A stretch of 64,000 nucleotides of DNA from NCBI GenBank assembly GCA_019058295.1, contig JAHPZI010000010.1, positions 1 to 64,000 of the forward strand, in the 5' to 3' direction. Both the position numbers and the translations under genes were made by a program. This document shows positions 50,570 to 59,774 of the stretch, in pieces (the first letter of the stretch is position 1; each line of letters starts with the position of its first letter). Source of the DNA: Promethearchaeota archaeon (GTDB taxonomy: Archaea; Asgardarchaeota; Lokiarchaeia; Sigyniarchaeales; SOKP01). The notes beneath the pieces were generated by a model. The model was not told the DNA's origin. It saw only the letters and a program-made list of their open reading frames with translations, and did not search any database.

Positions 50570-51865
50570 ATGAACCCCGCCCTTCTTTTATTTGTTTTCA
50601 TAATTTTTGTTTTAATGATTGTAAGCTATTCCTTAAAAGATCTTGATTTTGTTGCAATCTCGCTTATTCTTATGTTTATCTGTGGGGCTGTTACAGGAAT
50701 TATAAGAGGTATTGGAATAGAAGGCTTTATTATGTTTGTTGAATGGGAGGCTATAATCATCATATTAAGCATGAGTATAATAACCAAAATCGCGCAAGAT
50801 TCTAACATTTTAGAATATGTTGCGGTTAAGCTCTTCAAAATTTCGAAAGGCAATCAAAGGACTTTTTTCTGGCTTCTATGTATCATTACAACCCTTCTGG
50901 CGTCTATCATTAGCGATGTTGTAGTTGTTCTAATTTTAGCTCCTATTGTGATTCGACTTTGTAATTTCTTGAAAATAAGAGCAGGGACTTATTTAATGGG
51001 TATGACGATATGTATAAACATTGGATCGATAATTACACCTTTCTCGTCTGGAGAAAATATTATTATTTCTACAGCATTTGGATTAAATACACTTTATTTT
51101 ATACAGTTTTATTGGATTTTTTCTTTTGGTTTATTATTTCTAACAATCTTTCTCATAGATAGATTTATCTTAAGTAAGGAACCAAAAATTGAAGACATGC
51201 AAAAAAAATTTGTGTTAGAATTAATTAACACAGATGTTATGATTAAAAATAAGAGAATGTTTTACATTAATTCAATAATAATAATAATTACTATTGTTTT
51301 ATTTGCTGTGCTGCCTTTACTTTATTTAACCGCAGCTATTTCTGCTTTAGTACTTGTTCTTATAAATAAGAAATTCACTAAAAAAGAAATGAGTGGGCTT
51401 CTAAAAGATATTGAGTGGCCGATTATTTTCTTTTTTATTGCGTTATATGTTGTTATTGGCTGTTTAATTGAAGCGGGGTTTAGAGATTTAATCATGATGT
51501 TTAAATTTAAAGAGTATAATGTTTTTTTGGTTTGTTTGGTCATCCTTATAGTGGTTAGTTTGTTATCTGGACTCGTGGCAAACACCCCAACTGCATTAAT
51601 TTTCATACCAATTATAGATACATTAATCCTATTGGGATTTCCACCCATTCCGCTTTTGTTTGCATTAATTATTGGAGTGAATCTCGGCGGTAATTTTTTA
51701 CCTCAAGGAGCGGCTTGTGATATGATGACGTTAAAGATCGCCCAAGATTCAGGAGTAGAAAACTTTAGCTTTAAACGCTTGTTAAAAACAGGAGCCGTTT
51801 TTGCATTCATCCATCTTGCAGTCGCAATTTTATATTTATTTATTCTAGTTCTTATATTTGGATAA
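50570..51865 (+). CDS. ArsB/NhaD-superfamily ion transporter
   Basis: 431 residues with about 11 hydrophobic helices. Features of the IT superfamily: LLASIISDVVVVLILAPIVI after the first hairpin, GMTICINIGSIITPFSSGEN, VVIGCLIEAGF, SGLVANTPTALIFIPII and GVNLGGNFLPQGAACDMMTL, the two symmetric N-P/G hairpin loops that bind substrate. Members move arsenite, sodium/protons, or dicarboxylates. No ArsA ATPase or arsR is nearby. It lies six bases after the longin-like gene. Confidence 0.87.
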   Translation: MNPALLLFVFIIFVLMIVSYSLKDLDFVAISLILMFICGAVTGIIRGIGIEGFIMFVEWEAIIIILSMSIITKIAQDSNILEYVAVKLFKISKGNQRTFFWLLCIITTLLASIISDVVVVLILAPIVIRLCNFLKIRAGTYLMGMTICINIGSIITPFSSGENIIISTAFGLNTLYFIQFYWIFSFGLLFLTIFLIDRFILSKEPKIEDMQKKFVLELINTDVMIKNKRMFYINSIIIIITIVLFAVLPLLYLTAAISALVLVLINKKFTKKEMSGLLKDIEWPIIFFFIALYVVIGCLIEAGFRDLIMMFKFKEYNVFLVCLVILIVVSLLSGLVANTPTALIFIPIIDTLILLGFPPIPLLFALIIGVNLGGNFLPQGAACDMMTLKIAQDSGVENFSFKRLLKTGAVFAFIHLAVAILYLFILVLIFG

Positions 51866-51919
51866 ATAATAGAAGGATAAAAAAAAATTTTTAAAATTTT
51901 AAAATCTCATTTCTCACAG

Positions 51920-52279
51920 TTATAATTGCTTATAAATGTAAATCCGCAATACAATGATAATTGGATCCAATATAACTAAAAATAATAAAAACGCATTAAA
52001 GCTAAGTATTAGCAAAATAGTACCTATAATCGCTCCGATAAGGGGAAATATGATACTTAAAATTCCAATAATTTTATTCTCGCTTTTCAATTGAACTAAA
52101 ATTCCTAAACATGCATAAATAATACCGAAAAGGAGCATCCCCATACCTTCAAAAGTCATCCCATAAATTAATGGCGCAATTAAATGTAAAATCCCAGTTA
52201 ATACTAACAAAATTACAGATATTAAATTTATTTTTTCCTGAGTTTCCATTTTTACATCATTTTTTATTTGATTATACAA
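51920..52279 (-). CDS. Small four-helix membrane protein
   Basis: 119 residues. Hydrophobic segments are LISVILLVLTGILHLIAPLI, YGMTFEGMGMLLFGIIYACL, IIGILSIIFPLIGAIIGTIL and FLLFLVILDPIIIVLRIYI. It resembles short DUF-type integral membrane proteins of archaea. No functional motif. It faces the transporter gene tail to tail and diverges from the SDR gene. Confidence 0.7.
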   Translation of the reverse strand: MYNQIKNDVKMETQEKINLISVILLVLTGILHLIAPLIYGMTFEGMGMLLFGIIYACLGILVQLKSENKIIGILSIIFPLIGAIIGTILLILSFNAFLLFLVILDPIIIVLRIYIYKQL

Positions 52280-52417
52280 AATAGATTTCTAAGAAAATAG
52301 GTTTTTTTGAAAATTTAATTTTTATTGTATTCTATTAATTTAATAAAAATAAGAAATTTCTTTTTTTTTAAAATTTTATTCAAATATAATAATTAAATTT
52401 TTACTCAAGGTGATTAT

Positions 52418-53218
52418 ATGACTCACATATCAGAGTTATTTAAATTAGATGGAAAAGTTGCTCTTGTTACCGGTGGCGGGAGAGGATTGGGATATTTTTC
52501 CGCGGAAGGGATGGCCGAAGCAGGGGCGGATGTGGCTATTTGTGGAAGAGATATCACCGGGAAGTTAGATAATGCTGTTGATAAATTAAAAAAAACTGGA
52601 CGAGATTGTATATCAATTAAGTGTGATGTAACAAAAGAGGATGAAGTAAAGCAGATGGCAAAAAAAATGAAAGATTACTATGGTAAATGCGACATTCTTG
52701 TAAATAATGCCGGAAAAGGCGAAATAGCACCGTCTAAAAATTATAGTTTAAAACGTTGGAATAATATGATTAATACAAATATAACAGGGACCTTCTTATG
52801 TTGTCGAGAGATAGGAAAAATGATGATAAAACAGAAAAACGGAAATATTATCAACTTTTCTAGTGAAAATGGACAAGTAGGATTTTCACTTGGTATGACG
52901 GCCTATGCTACAACCAAAATAGGTATTGTTGGTCTAACGAGATCATTAGCAGTTGAATGGGGGAAGTATAACATTAGAGTTAATGCCATCCTCCCAGGTA
53001 ACATGGAAGAAGGTATGATGGAGTACCTTCAAGATAAAGAGAGTTCAATGTATAAAACGGTTGGAGTTCCTTTTCTAGATTTAACTCCAATACGAAGATT
53101 TGGTAAAGGAGATGATATTAAAGGAACGATTGTTTTTCTAGCATCAAAGGCAAGTAGTTATATTTCAGGGGCAAAAATCGTAGTTGATGGGGGGTTCACT
53201 ATTAATGCTGGGATTTAG
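52418..53218 (+). CDS. Short-chain dehydrogenase/reductase
   Basis: 266 residues, classical SDR. NAD(P) loop VTGGGRGLG (residues 17-25), CDVTKED, NNAGKGE, catalytic Ser in IINFSSENGQVG and the YATTK pair (Tyr162, Lys166), then ILPGNM and the end YISGAKIVVDGGFTIN. Closest in style to gluconate 5-dehydrogenase or 3-oxoacyl-ACP reductase types; the substrate is open. SD AAGGTGATT lies just before the ATG. Confidence 0.93.
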   Translation: MTHISELFKLDGKVALVTGGGRGLGYFSAEGMAEAGADVAICGRDITGKLDNAVDKLKKTGRDCISIKCDVTKEDEVKQMAKKMKDYYGKCDILVNNAGKGEIAPSKNYSLKRWNNMINTNITGTFLCCREIGKMMIKQKNGNIINFSSENGQVGFSLGMTAYATTKIGIVGLTRSLAVEWGKYNIRVNAILPGNMEEGMMEYLQDKESSMYKTVGVPFLDLTPIRRFGKGDDIKGTIVFLASKASSYISGAKIVVDGGFTINAGI

Positions 53219-53359
53219 ATTCTATAATATCATTTTTCATTAATTGGTATCCGAAAATATTCTTTACGCAATACTCCTTTTTATTTTCATTATTATCCTA
53301 TTAATTATTAGTGTTTTTTTAAATATCTTTTTTTTTCGAAGAAATCTTTTTATACAATT

Positions 53360-54757
53360 ATGTCCCTTTTAATTAATATGAGAAATCCTAACAAAAATTA
53401 TGATTTAATAGTTGTTGGAGCAGGTGCAGCGGGTTGTTTATTCAGCCGTAATTTAGCCCGAGCGGATTATTCGGTATGTTTGGTTGAGAAAAGCGATCGC
53501 AATGCATTAAGTCATGACTGGTGGGATGTTGTTGCGACTTATATTTTTGATAAGGTTGATATAAATCATCCTGAATCTGACGAATTATTTAAAGTAGGGA
53601 ACTTTATTTTCTGCTCACCTTTGGATTCGATACAGGTTAAGATTCCTCCATTTGAAGAAACTTACAACATAGACCGCCGTAAATTTACCACTCGTGTATT
53701 GAATGAGGCGATAGAAAATGGAGTTAATTTTTATGATAATGTAAATGTAATTGGACCAATTGTTAATGAGGAAACACATACAATAATCGGTGTAAAACTT
53801 GATAATTCAAAAACTATTAAAGCAAAGTTGATAGTGGATTGTTCTGGATATGAGGGCGTCATTCGTTCTAATATTCCTTTTGAGACGGATTTTGATAAAA
53901 ATATCCGAAGGGAAGATACTTCTATAATATACAGAGAAATTAGGAAGAAATTACCATCAGTATCAGATTCACATGAAATTGTTTTCGTTGGTAAAAATCA
54001 GGGAATTTCCTGGGTTTCATTTCACCAAGACAATTATGTAGATTTCCTTGGAGGACATACCGATTTATCATCAATAAAAATTTCTCCAAAAGAAATGGTT
54101 TACGAGTTGATTGAAAAATACAAGAATAAGTGTGGAACTGAAATTGTTATGGGAGGGTATGAAGCCCCTATCCCCTTGCGTAGAGCTCTTGATTCTTTTG
54201 TTGATAATGGTCTTCTAATTATAGGGGATGCTGCTTGTCAAGTTGATCCCAGTACTGGATCAGGTATTGCTAGTTCATTATATGCTGCCAATATTGCTTC
54301 GAATGTTGCACTTAATGCGCTTGAAATTGATTCTACTAAAAAAGAAGATCTATGGTCTTACAATGTTGAATATCACCGCTCAGAACTTAACCAAGAATAC
54401 TCTTCTAGTGATATTGCAATAAAAAATTTTTTTAATCTATCAGAAGAGGAAGTAGAATATATGTTTGCAAATGATATTATGGATTTACGTGGAGTTTGGG
54501 GGTCGGGTGATAGAGCTAAAATTATAAAGAAAGAAAAATATAGACCGAAAATTTCAGTAAGATCTAAGATTTTAGCTCATTTAGCTAGATTTGCAGAAAC
54601 TGACAGTAAAATAGAAGAAATGAAAGAATTTTGTAGGGAATACCCTGAGGAATACAATCCTGAAACTTTTAATGCATGGCGCGAGAAGATGAATAATTGC
54701 TACATAGTAAGGTACGATTCAGAGGAACCACCTGAATCTGAATTAATAATATCCTAA
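53360..54757 (+). CDS. Geranylgeranyl reductase family FAD enzyme
   Basis: 465 residues. FAD site LIVVGAGAAGCLFSRNLARA, substrate-side Arg in YNIDRRKFTTRVL, LIVDCSGYEGVIRSN, PIPLRRALDSF and the second flavin motif LIIGDAACQVDPSTGSGIAS. These enzymes saturate the isoprenoid chains of archaeal lipids; other members act on different polyprenyl substrates. The C-terminal 100 residues are longer than in core archaeal GGR, so it may be a side branch. Start: ATG 53360, or ATG 53378 (seven residues on). Confidence 0.87.
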   Translation: MSLLINMRNPNKNYDLIVVGAGAAGCLFSRNLARADYSVCLVEKSDRNALSHDWWDVVATYIFDKVDINHPESDELFKVGNFIFCSPLDSIQVKIPPFEETYNIDRRKFTTRVLNEAIENGVNFYDNVNVIGPIVNEETHTIIGVKLDNSKTIKAKLIVDCSGYEGVIRSNIPFETDFDKNIRREDTSIIYREIRKKLPSVSDSHEIVFVGKNQGISWVSFHQDNYVDFLGGHTDLSSIKISPKEMVYELIEKYKNKCGTEIVMGGYEAPIPLRRALDSFVDNGLLIIGDAACQVDPSTGSGIASSLYAANIASNVALNALEIDSTKKEDLWSYNVEYHRSELNQEYSSSDIAIKNFFNLSEEEVEYMFANDIMDLRGVWGSGDRAKIIKKEKYRPKISVRSKILAHLARFAETDSKIEEMKEFCREYPEEYNPETFNAWREKMNNCYIVRYDSEEPPESELIIS

Positions 54758-54786
54758 GTTTTTTCCCGATCTTTCTCTGTGGTTGA

Positions 54787-54802
54787 TCCCATTTTTGTGG
54801 GA
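54787..54802 (+). terminator. Short hairpin downstream of the GGR-family gene
   Basis: TCCCA (54787-54791) and TGGGA (54798-54802) form a five-pair stem with a TTTTTG loop, 30 bases after the stop and followed by a T-rich stretch (CCTTTTTATATTT). Likely a 3'-end signal. Confidence 0.4.
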
Positions 54803-54988
54803 ATGTCCTTTTTATATTTAAAGGTTGCGAAGATTAATAAATGTGAATTTTCTTAGAAATATTAACAATTTGTATTCAGTCCATAAGAAAGAAATCTAAT
54901 AGATTTTGAATTTATTTAATTCAATAATTAATTCAAATTTTAGAATCCCTTTCTACTAATAAAAAAAAAAAGAAGTGAAATATAAAAA

Positions 54989-56023
54989 ATGACAAATATA
55001 GAGACTATTAAGAAATTCGCTACAAAAGTCTTAGCAAGTGAAAGTATAGAAATTGGAGTTCCTTTAGTACTAGAAGAAATCACCTTCATTCCTATAATCA
55101 AGCATGAAATTCCACGAGATGAACGAGATTATCTTTCGTTATCCGAAGCGCTTGAGGAAGGTGCTTGTAAAATAACTGATAAAGGAACTGAAGTAGCACA
55201 TATTCTCTTTGAAAATATTAGTGAGTTTCCGATTTTAATCGAAGAAGGAGAGATTTTTAAAGGTCAAGGAACTCAAGATCGAATGTGTGTTGGAACCATA
55301 AAAGTGGAACCAATGAAAACAGTAGAAATCCCTGTGAAATGTGTACATGCTCCTCATCACTTATCATCGGGAGCTGATTTTAGATATGGTGGAAAAGCAG
55401 GACGAGGTATGTTAAAGGAACTTCGGTCATTAAAGTTTTCACATGCTGTAAATAAAGCTCCTGCTTCAACAATAGACCAAATGCGTGTATGGGATCAAGT
55501 TCATTATGAAAATGCTATGGCAGATGTTGCTGACAATACAAAATATACCGAAAATGTTGAAAAGCGCCGGGAAAGAGCAGAAAAAATAGGTAAAAAATTG
55601 AAATTCCCAACAAATACAGTCGGAGTTGTAGTAGTTAATCCAGAAGGTGATGTAAAAGGATTAGAAATCCATCGAACTCCACATAATTTCAAAGTTCGAA
55701 AAGATGGAATACTTGAATCCATAGAAGCAAACATCTCATGGGAAAAAAAAGGCAAGGGACCTTATAAAAAACCAAAGGAAAAAGTCCGGGGTATATTTGA
55801 AAAACTTACAAAACTTAAGGAAAACAAAGATGCTCAGAACCAAGTAGAAATTGACGGAACTGTAATCAATATGGATGAGATCACAGGTGAAGCTTATACA
55901 ACAACATTTTATTCTAATTTTTGTCCCAAATGTAATGAAACTAAACCCCGTCAAAAAGTATGCCCAAATTGTGGTGCAATAGAAGAAGAAAATGATGATC
56001 TTGCGTATATGAGTTTGATGTAA
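54989..56023 (+). CDS. ARPP-1 (DUF6569) domain protein with C-terminal zinc ribbon
   Basis: 344 residues. The main domain has the ARPP-1 pattern: FIPIIKHEIPRDERDYLSLS, ISEFPILIEEGEIFKGQGTQ, RMCVGTIKVEPMKTVEIPVK and C-HAPHHL. ARPP-1 domains are linked in bacteria to ADP-ribosylglycohydrolase and rhodanese-phosphatase systems. Here a charged region (RKDGILESIEANISWEKKG) and a final CPKC ... CPNCG zinc ribbon are added. No ADP-ribose gene is beside it. Cytosolic; role not known. Confidence 0.78.
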   Translation: MTNIETIKKFATKVLASESIEIGVPLVLEEITFIPIIKHEIPRDERDYLSLSEALEEGACKITDKGTEVAHILFENISEFPILIEEGEIFKGQGTQDRMCVGTIKVEPMKTVEIPVKCVHAPHHLSSGADFRYGGKAGRGMLKELRSLKFSHAVNKAPASTIDQMRVWDQVHYENAMADVADNTKYTENVEKRRERAEKIGKKLKFPTNTVGVVVVNPEGDVKGLEIHRTPHNFKVRKDGILESIEANISWEKKGKGPYKKPKEKVRGIFEKLTKLKENKDAQNQVEIDGTVINMDEITGEAYTTTFYSNFCPKCNETKPRQKVCPNCGAIEEENDDLAYMSLM

Positions 56024-56104
56024 TTAATTATGGCACTTTATAGTGAAGTAAAAATTTTTCTTTTTTTTAATAAGTTTAAATAAAAAAAAAATTAAAAAAT
56101 TTGT

Positions 56105-56296
56105 TTATTCTTTTTGTTTTCTAACTATGTAGGGGTAAGTATCAATGAGTTCAAAAGTATCGGGATAATCTAACTTCCATCCACGGTTGTTAAGAATTTT
56201 CTTCTTAATTCTTTGTCTGTGTAATACCTTTCTACTAATTCTATCTCGAGGGTATTTACCCTTTTTTTTTCTTTGTTTTCTACTTACAAGAGACAT
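56105..56296 (-). CDS. Small strongly basic protein
   Basis: 63 residues with 22 Lys/Arg, most in the first 37 (SRKQRKKKGKYPRDRISRKV), and an aromatic/acidic end (YPDTFELIDTYPYIVRK). The composition suits binding to RNA or ribosomes. It is 42 bases downstream of the 259-residue gene on the same strand. I do not recognise a ribosomal protein family. Confidence 0.55.
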   Translation of the reverse strand: MSLVSRKQRKKKGKYPRDRISRKVLHRQRIKKKILNNRGWKLDYPDTFELIDTYPYIVRKQKE

Positions 56297-56338
56297 GCTA
56301 TTCCAGCATTGGAATTAGCCACCTCAATTTTTATTTTT

Positions 56339-57118
56339 TTAATCTACCCATTTAACTCCGTTGAAAATTTGATTACCAGAAATGGCTGAACTTCTTGCTT
56401 CATTATTCCTTACTACTCTGAACCATCCATGTAATTTTAAAGTCTTATGTTCAATGTGAGAAATTTTTTCAGTAGCAAATTGATCTCCTCTTATATTAAT
56501 TAATAGATCAGCAATATGGGAGTTTTTTCCTCTCCAAGAGTTGATTCCTAATTGCATTTTCTTTTCAATTAAATTTGAATTATCTTCAATAATCATAATT
56601 TCTGCAGGTGTGGCTGGGATAAAAAACCATTCCCCTTGTCTTTTTATCCTATTGGTATCTTTTTCATTTTCTAAGACTGCATCAGGTTTCAACACCTTAT
56701 GAGCATCTTTAATTTTATTAACGACTCCTAAGTTTTTTGGTAATTCTGCGATAAATAAATGCGATTCATCCATTCCCATTAAGTATTTTCTAAGAAAACC
56801 AGAGTTTTTCCGAGTAACATATTTCCAATCATGCTTTTTTCCATCCCAAATTCTAGCTCTATATTCCCTTTCAGGTTCATTAACAAGTAAAATGACTTGC
56901 TGATTCTTAGAATCTGTGTCAATAACTCTGATATCATTTTCTGGGTGTCCATAGTAAATTCTAAAATATTCTCTTTTTCTTCCGTTTTTACCCCGAGTGT
57001 CAATTGTCATTTGAAAAATATCGTTATTATTAACAGACAAAGTCATAGAACTTAGGGGTTCCTTTTCAATTTTTGCAGGCACTCTTGCCCTGTCAAACCA
57101 TTTCTTTAAATCTTGCAT
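56339..57118 (-). CDS. Unknown 259-residue beta-rich protein
   Basis: No signal or membrane segment. The sequence alternates short strands: MTLSVNNNDIFQMTIDTRG, REYFRIYYGHPENDIRVIDT, QVILLVNEPEREYRARIWDG. Later come LFIAELPKNLGVVNKIKDAH and GEWFFIPATPAEIMIIEDNS. The end SGNQIFNGVKWVD is short. The first half could be a beta-sandwich or OB-like domain. In the second half HIADLLINIRGDQFATEKIS and HIEHKTLKLHGWFRVVRN recall DUF-type proteins of unknown role. It probably shares a transcript with the basic 63-residue gene. Confidence 0.6.
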   Translation of the reverse strand: MQDLKKWFDRARVPAKIEKEPLSSMTLSVNNNDIFQMTIDTRGKNGRKREYFRIYYGHPENDIRVIDTDSKNQQVILLVNEPEREYRARIWDGKKHDWKYVTRKNSGFLRKYLMGMDESHLFIAELPKNLGVVNKIKDAHKVLKPDAVLENEKDTNRIKRQGEWFFIPATPAEIMIIEDNSNLIEKKMQLGINSWRGKNSHIADLLINIRGDQFATEKISHIEHKTLKLHGWFRVVRNNEARSSAISGNQIFNGVKWVD

Positions 57119-57229
57119 TAATAAAGAAAAGCCATTCTAACTATTTAAATATTTCTAGCCTTACTCTAATTTGCTTAATCCCAAATCTGACTAATATTAT
57201 TTATAATTACCTTACATAAATATACTTAG

Positions 57230-57400
57230 CAAGCTTTCACCATATGGAATTAAGTAAAATATATAGCAGGTAAAAAACCGTATGATATCCTCAAACGGAT
57301 TACTGATTGAAGCTTAATTTTTTCCTTAGTAGCCTTCATGGGCTACAGATGCGTTACCTTTTCCGACATCTATAGTTCGCTTCTTTCATGATAATAGGTG
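57230..57400. ncRNA. Possible structured non-coding RNA
   Basis: Raised G/C content between two genes that point away from it, two tandem hairpins (GTAGCC/GGCTAC with a TTCAT loop at 57339-57356, then AGATG/CATCT), and paired AAGCTT sites. No known RNA family signature was matched, and the strand is undecided. Confidence 0.25.
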
Positions 57401-57456
57401 AGAAAAAAAACGATTTTGTTATATTTAAGAATAATAATATCCTATTTAAATGATTT

Positions 57457-57492
57457 GGAAGAACTGGGTAAATCTTCCCACTAATATGGGAA
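57457..57492 (-). terminator. Overlapping alternative hairpins at the 3' end of the ABC operon
   Basis: GGAAGA (57457-57462) can pair with TCTTCC (57473-57478), while TTCCCA (57475-57480) can pair with TGGGAA (57487-57492). The two six-pair stems share bases and exclude each other. The site is 32 bases past the stop of the last operon gene. Confidence 0.4.
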
Positions 57493-57523
57493 CAATCATA
57501 TTGAAAATATAATTAGTTTGGAA

Positions 57524-57973
57524 TTATACTCTGTTGGTGTATTTATCAAACCATTCATTGAATATTTCATGCCGTTTGAACTTTTCAATGTCGAAATTTT
57601 TTCCTACAATCATTAAATTTCTAAGGGAAGCTAATAGAGCAGTAAAAAAAGCTTCATCCATTATATGAAACTCAATAATGTGTTTATCATTATCAACAAG
57701 AGCAAATTTGTAGTCATTTAGATCTAATTTCTCAGATTTGAAATGCTCATACTCCTTCACACTAAAATCTAATTCAAATAAGACTTGTTTTTTAAATTCA
57801 GTAAGATTATCATTTTTGAATGATCCTGATACAAATAGATTAAAAAATCCCATTTGATATCCTTGGTCGTCATTAATAGGTTTAATTTGTTCTTCTGCTT
57901 TCTCAATAAAGATATATTCGACAGTTATATCTGGGTCTATAATATTATCCTGAATTTCTTCTTCATCAGGCAT
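57524..57973 (-). CDS. Unknown protein co-operonic with ABC exporter
   Basis: 149 residues, acidic start (MPDEEEIQDNIIDPDITVEY), then alternating strands (YQMGFFNLFVSGSFKNDN, KKQVLFELDFSVKEYEHF, FALVDNDKHIIEFHIMDEAF) and a helical end (KFKRHEIFNEWFDKYTN). No membrane helix. Its start overlaps the end of the second ABC gene by eight bases, so translation is coupled. It may be a cytosolic accessory of the transporter. No family recognised. Confidence 0.65.
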   Translation of the reverse strand: MPDEEEIQDNIIDPDITVEYIFIEKAEEQIKPINDDQGYQMGFFNLFVSGSFKNDNLTEFKKQVLFELDFSVKEYEHFKSEKLDLNDYKFALVDNDKHIIEFHIMDEAFFTALLASLRNLMIVGKNFDIEKFKRHEIFNEWFDKYTNRV

Positions 57974-59774
57974 GAGTACTTTTTCTCATTTTTTCTATAT
58001 ACTCTAATGACTGGTGTCTAAAATAAGTATTGTAAAGTTCAGCATATTTTCCGCCTTTTGCCATAAGCTCATCATGGTTTCCTTGTTCAACAATTTTTCC
58101 ATGATCTAAAACAATAATCCTATCGACATGGCGAACTGTCCAAAGACGATGTGCAATAATAATAGATGTTCGCCCCTTAATTGTCTTTTCAAGGGCGTCT
58201 TGTATTCGCGTCTCGGTAAAGGGATCTACACTAGCCGTAGCTTCGTCTAAAATGAGAATTGAAGGATTCTCGAGTAAAGTTCGGGCAAAAACGACTAATT
58301 GACGTTGTCCCATTGAAAGTTGATTCCCTCTTTCTCCAACTTTCGTAATTAATCCTTTTGATAACTCCCCAACCCAACCATAACCACTTGTTTGATTCAA
58401 TGCCTCAATAATATCTTCTCTAGTTGCGTTATTAAAACCGTATCTAATATTACTTTTAATTGTACCAGACCATAAGAATGGTATTTGAGGTATAATTCCT
58501 ATTTGTTTTCGGTATTCGCTAAGATCAAAATCTCTAATTGATGTTCCATCAATTAAAATGTTGCCACCTTGAAATTCATAAAATCGAGCCAACAATTTAG
58601 CTAAAGAAGATTTACCTGCCCCTGTGTGACCAACAATAGCCAAAGATTCACCTGGTTGTATAGTTAGAGAAAAATTATCGAAAACTCTTTTTTCATCTTC
58701 ATATTGAAATGTTAAATTCCTAAACTCAATTTTACCTTTGAACTTTTCTGGTTTTATATCGTTATTTTGAATAACAACTGGAGGAGTATCAATTAAAGCA
58801 AAAATTCTTTCTGAGGCTGCTAATCCTGCTTGAAGTTGGGGCCAAAATGCGGCAATCACTAATAGAGGAAAGAATAACATCTGAAGACTTTGTAGAAATA
58901 GGTATAACTCTCCCACACTTATTTGCCCTCCAATAACGTATATGCCTCCAAAATAAACAATTAAAGCTAAAAGAACTCCCATTATAACACCAAGGGAAGG
59001 AAAAATTGTATATAAAACAAATCCTTTCTTTAAGTTAACATTGTAAGATTGATTATTGACATCGTTAAACTTTTCATAAAGTTTCCTTTCCTGTCGAAAA
59101 GTTTTTGCTATTTGAATCCCGCTAAAACTTTCTTTGACATACGCATTAACAGATGCTAATGCTCTTTGACCTAAAAGAGTCTTATGTCTAGCTATCTTCC
59201 TAAATAATAATGCTACGATAAAAAAGAGCGGAATTGAGATCATAAAAATGATAGCTAAAAACATATTAATTAAGCACATAACTATTAACAATATTGCCAT
59301 AATAAAGAGAGATGAGACAACCTGCATTGTTAGATCAACAGTTTGACCAAAATCTCGACTGTCTGTGTTCATTCGGCTGACAATTTTTCCAATTGGATTC
59401 CTATCAAAAAATGATAGATCATGGTTTAATACAGACTTATTTGCATCTCTTCGTAAATCTAAAACAACATTTCCAACTACTCTAGCAGTATATTTCTGCC
59501 GAAAATAGTTAAACCCCCAGCTTAAAAGATTTAAAATAAAAATTAATAGAATGACTATAATCAAATATAAAAGATCTCTATTAGTTTCTAAATTGGTTAT
59601 AGCAATTGAGACCAAAATTGGTATCAAAGCATATGTAAAAGCTGAGATTATCAAAAAAAATATAACTATGCTCATTTCTCGCCTATACGGATGAAAATAA
59701 GAAAATATCCGATTTACTAAATATTTATCTTCATACTTTCGGTCATATTCTTCTGCTTCAAGACCGGCCAACAT
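57966..59774 (-). CDS. ABC exporter half-transporter, catalytic-site subunit
   Basis: 602 residues: six-helix membrane domain (about 25-320), then the ATPase. Walker A GHTGAGKSSLA, Q-loop IIPQIPFLWSG, signature LSMGQRQL (normally LSGGQ), Walker B ILILDEATASVD with the catalytic Glu, and the His switch IIAHRLWT. It pairs with the 59774 product; the start codon overlaps its stop by one base. Heterodimeric exporters of this type move drugs, lipids or peptides. The Met in the signature would weaken the site that uses the partner's Walker motifs. Confidence 0.92.
   Translation of the reverse strand: MLAGLEAEEYDRKYEDKYLVNRIFSYFHPYRREMSIVIFFLIISAFTYALIPILVSIAITNLETNRDLLYLIIVILLIFILNLLSWGFNYFRQKYTARVVGNVVLDLRRDANKSVLNHDLSFFDRNPIGKIVSRMNTDSRDFGQTVDLTMQVVSSLFIMAILLIVMCLINMFLAIIFMISIPLFFIVALLFRKIARHKTLLGQRALASVNAYVKESFSGIQIAKTFRQERKLYEKFNDVNNQSYNVNLKKGFVLYTIFPSLGVIMGVLLALIVYFGGIYVIGGQISVGELYLFLQSLQMLFFPLLVIAAFWPQLQAGLAASERIFALIDTPPVVIQNNDIKPEKFKGKIEFRNLTFQYEDEKRVFDNFSLTIQPGESLAIVGHTGAGKSSLAKLLARFYEFQGGNILIDGTSIRDFDLSEYRKQIGIIPQIPFLWSGTIKSNIRYGFNNATREDIIEALNQTSGYGWVGELSKGLITKVGERGNQLSMGQRQLVVFARTLLENPSILILDEATASVDPFTETRIQDALEKTIKGRTSIIIAHRLWTVRHVDRIIVLDHGKIVEQGNHDELMAKGGKYAELYNTYFRHQSLEYIEKMRKSTHA

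Larger units (their letters stand above)
57119..57523. other. 405-base spacer with RNA-like hairpins
   Basis: No convincing frame. Bases 57230-57400 are richer in G/C than the flanks and contain GTAGCC/GGCTAC and AGATG/CATCT hairpins; a cluster of overlapping inverted repeats follows at 57457-57492. Listed separately below. Confidence 0.5.

Noticed and set aside
57230..57400. Box C/D sRNA
   Set aside because: ATGATA and CTGA are present but C'/D' boxes and terminal stem are lacking.
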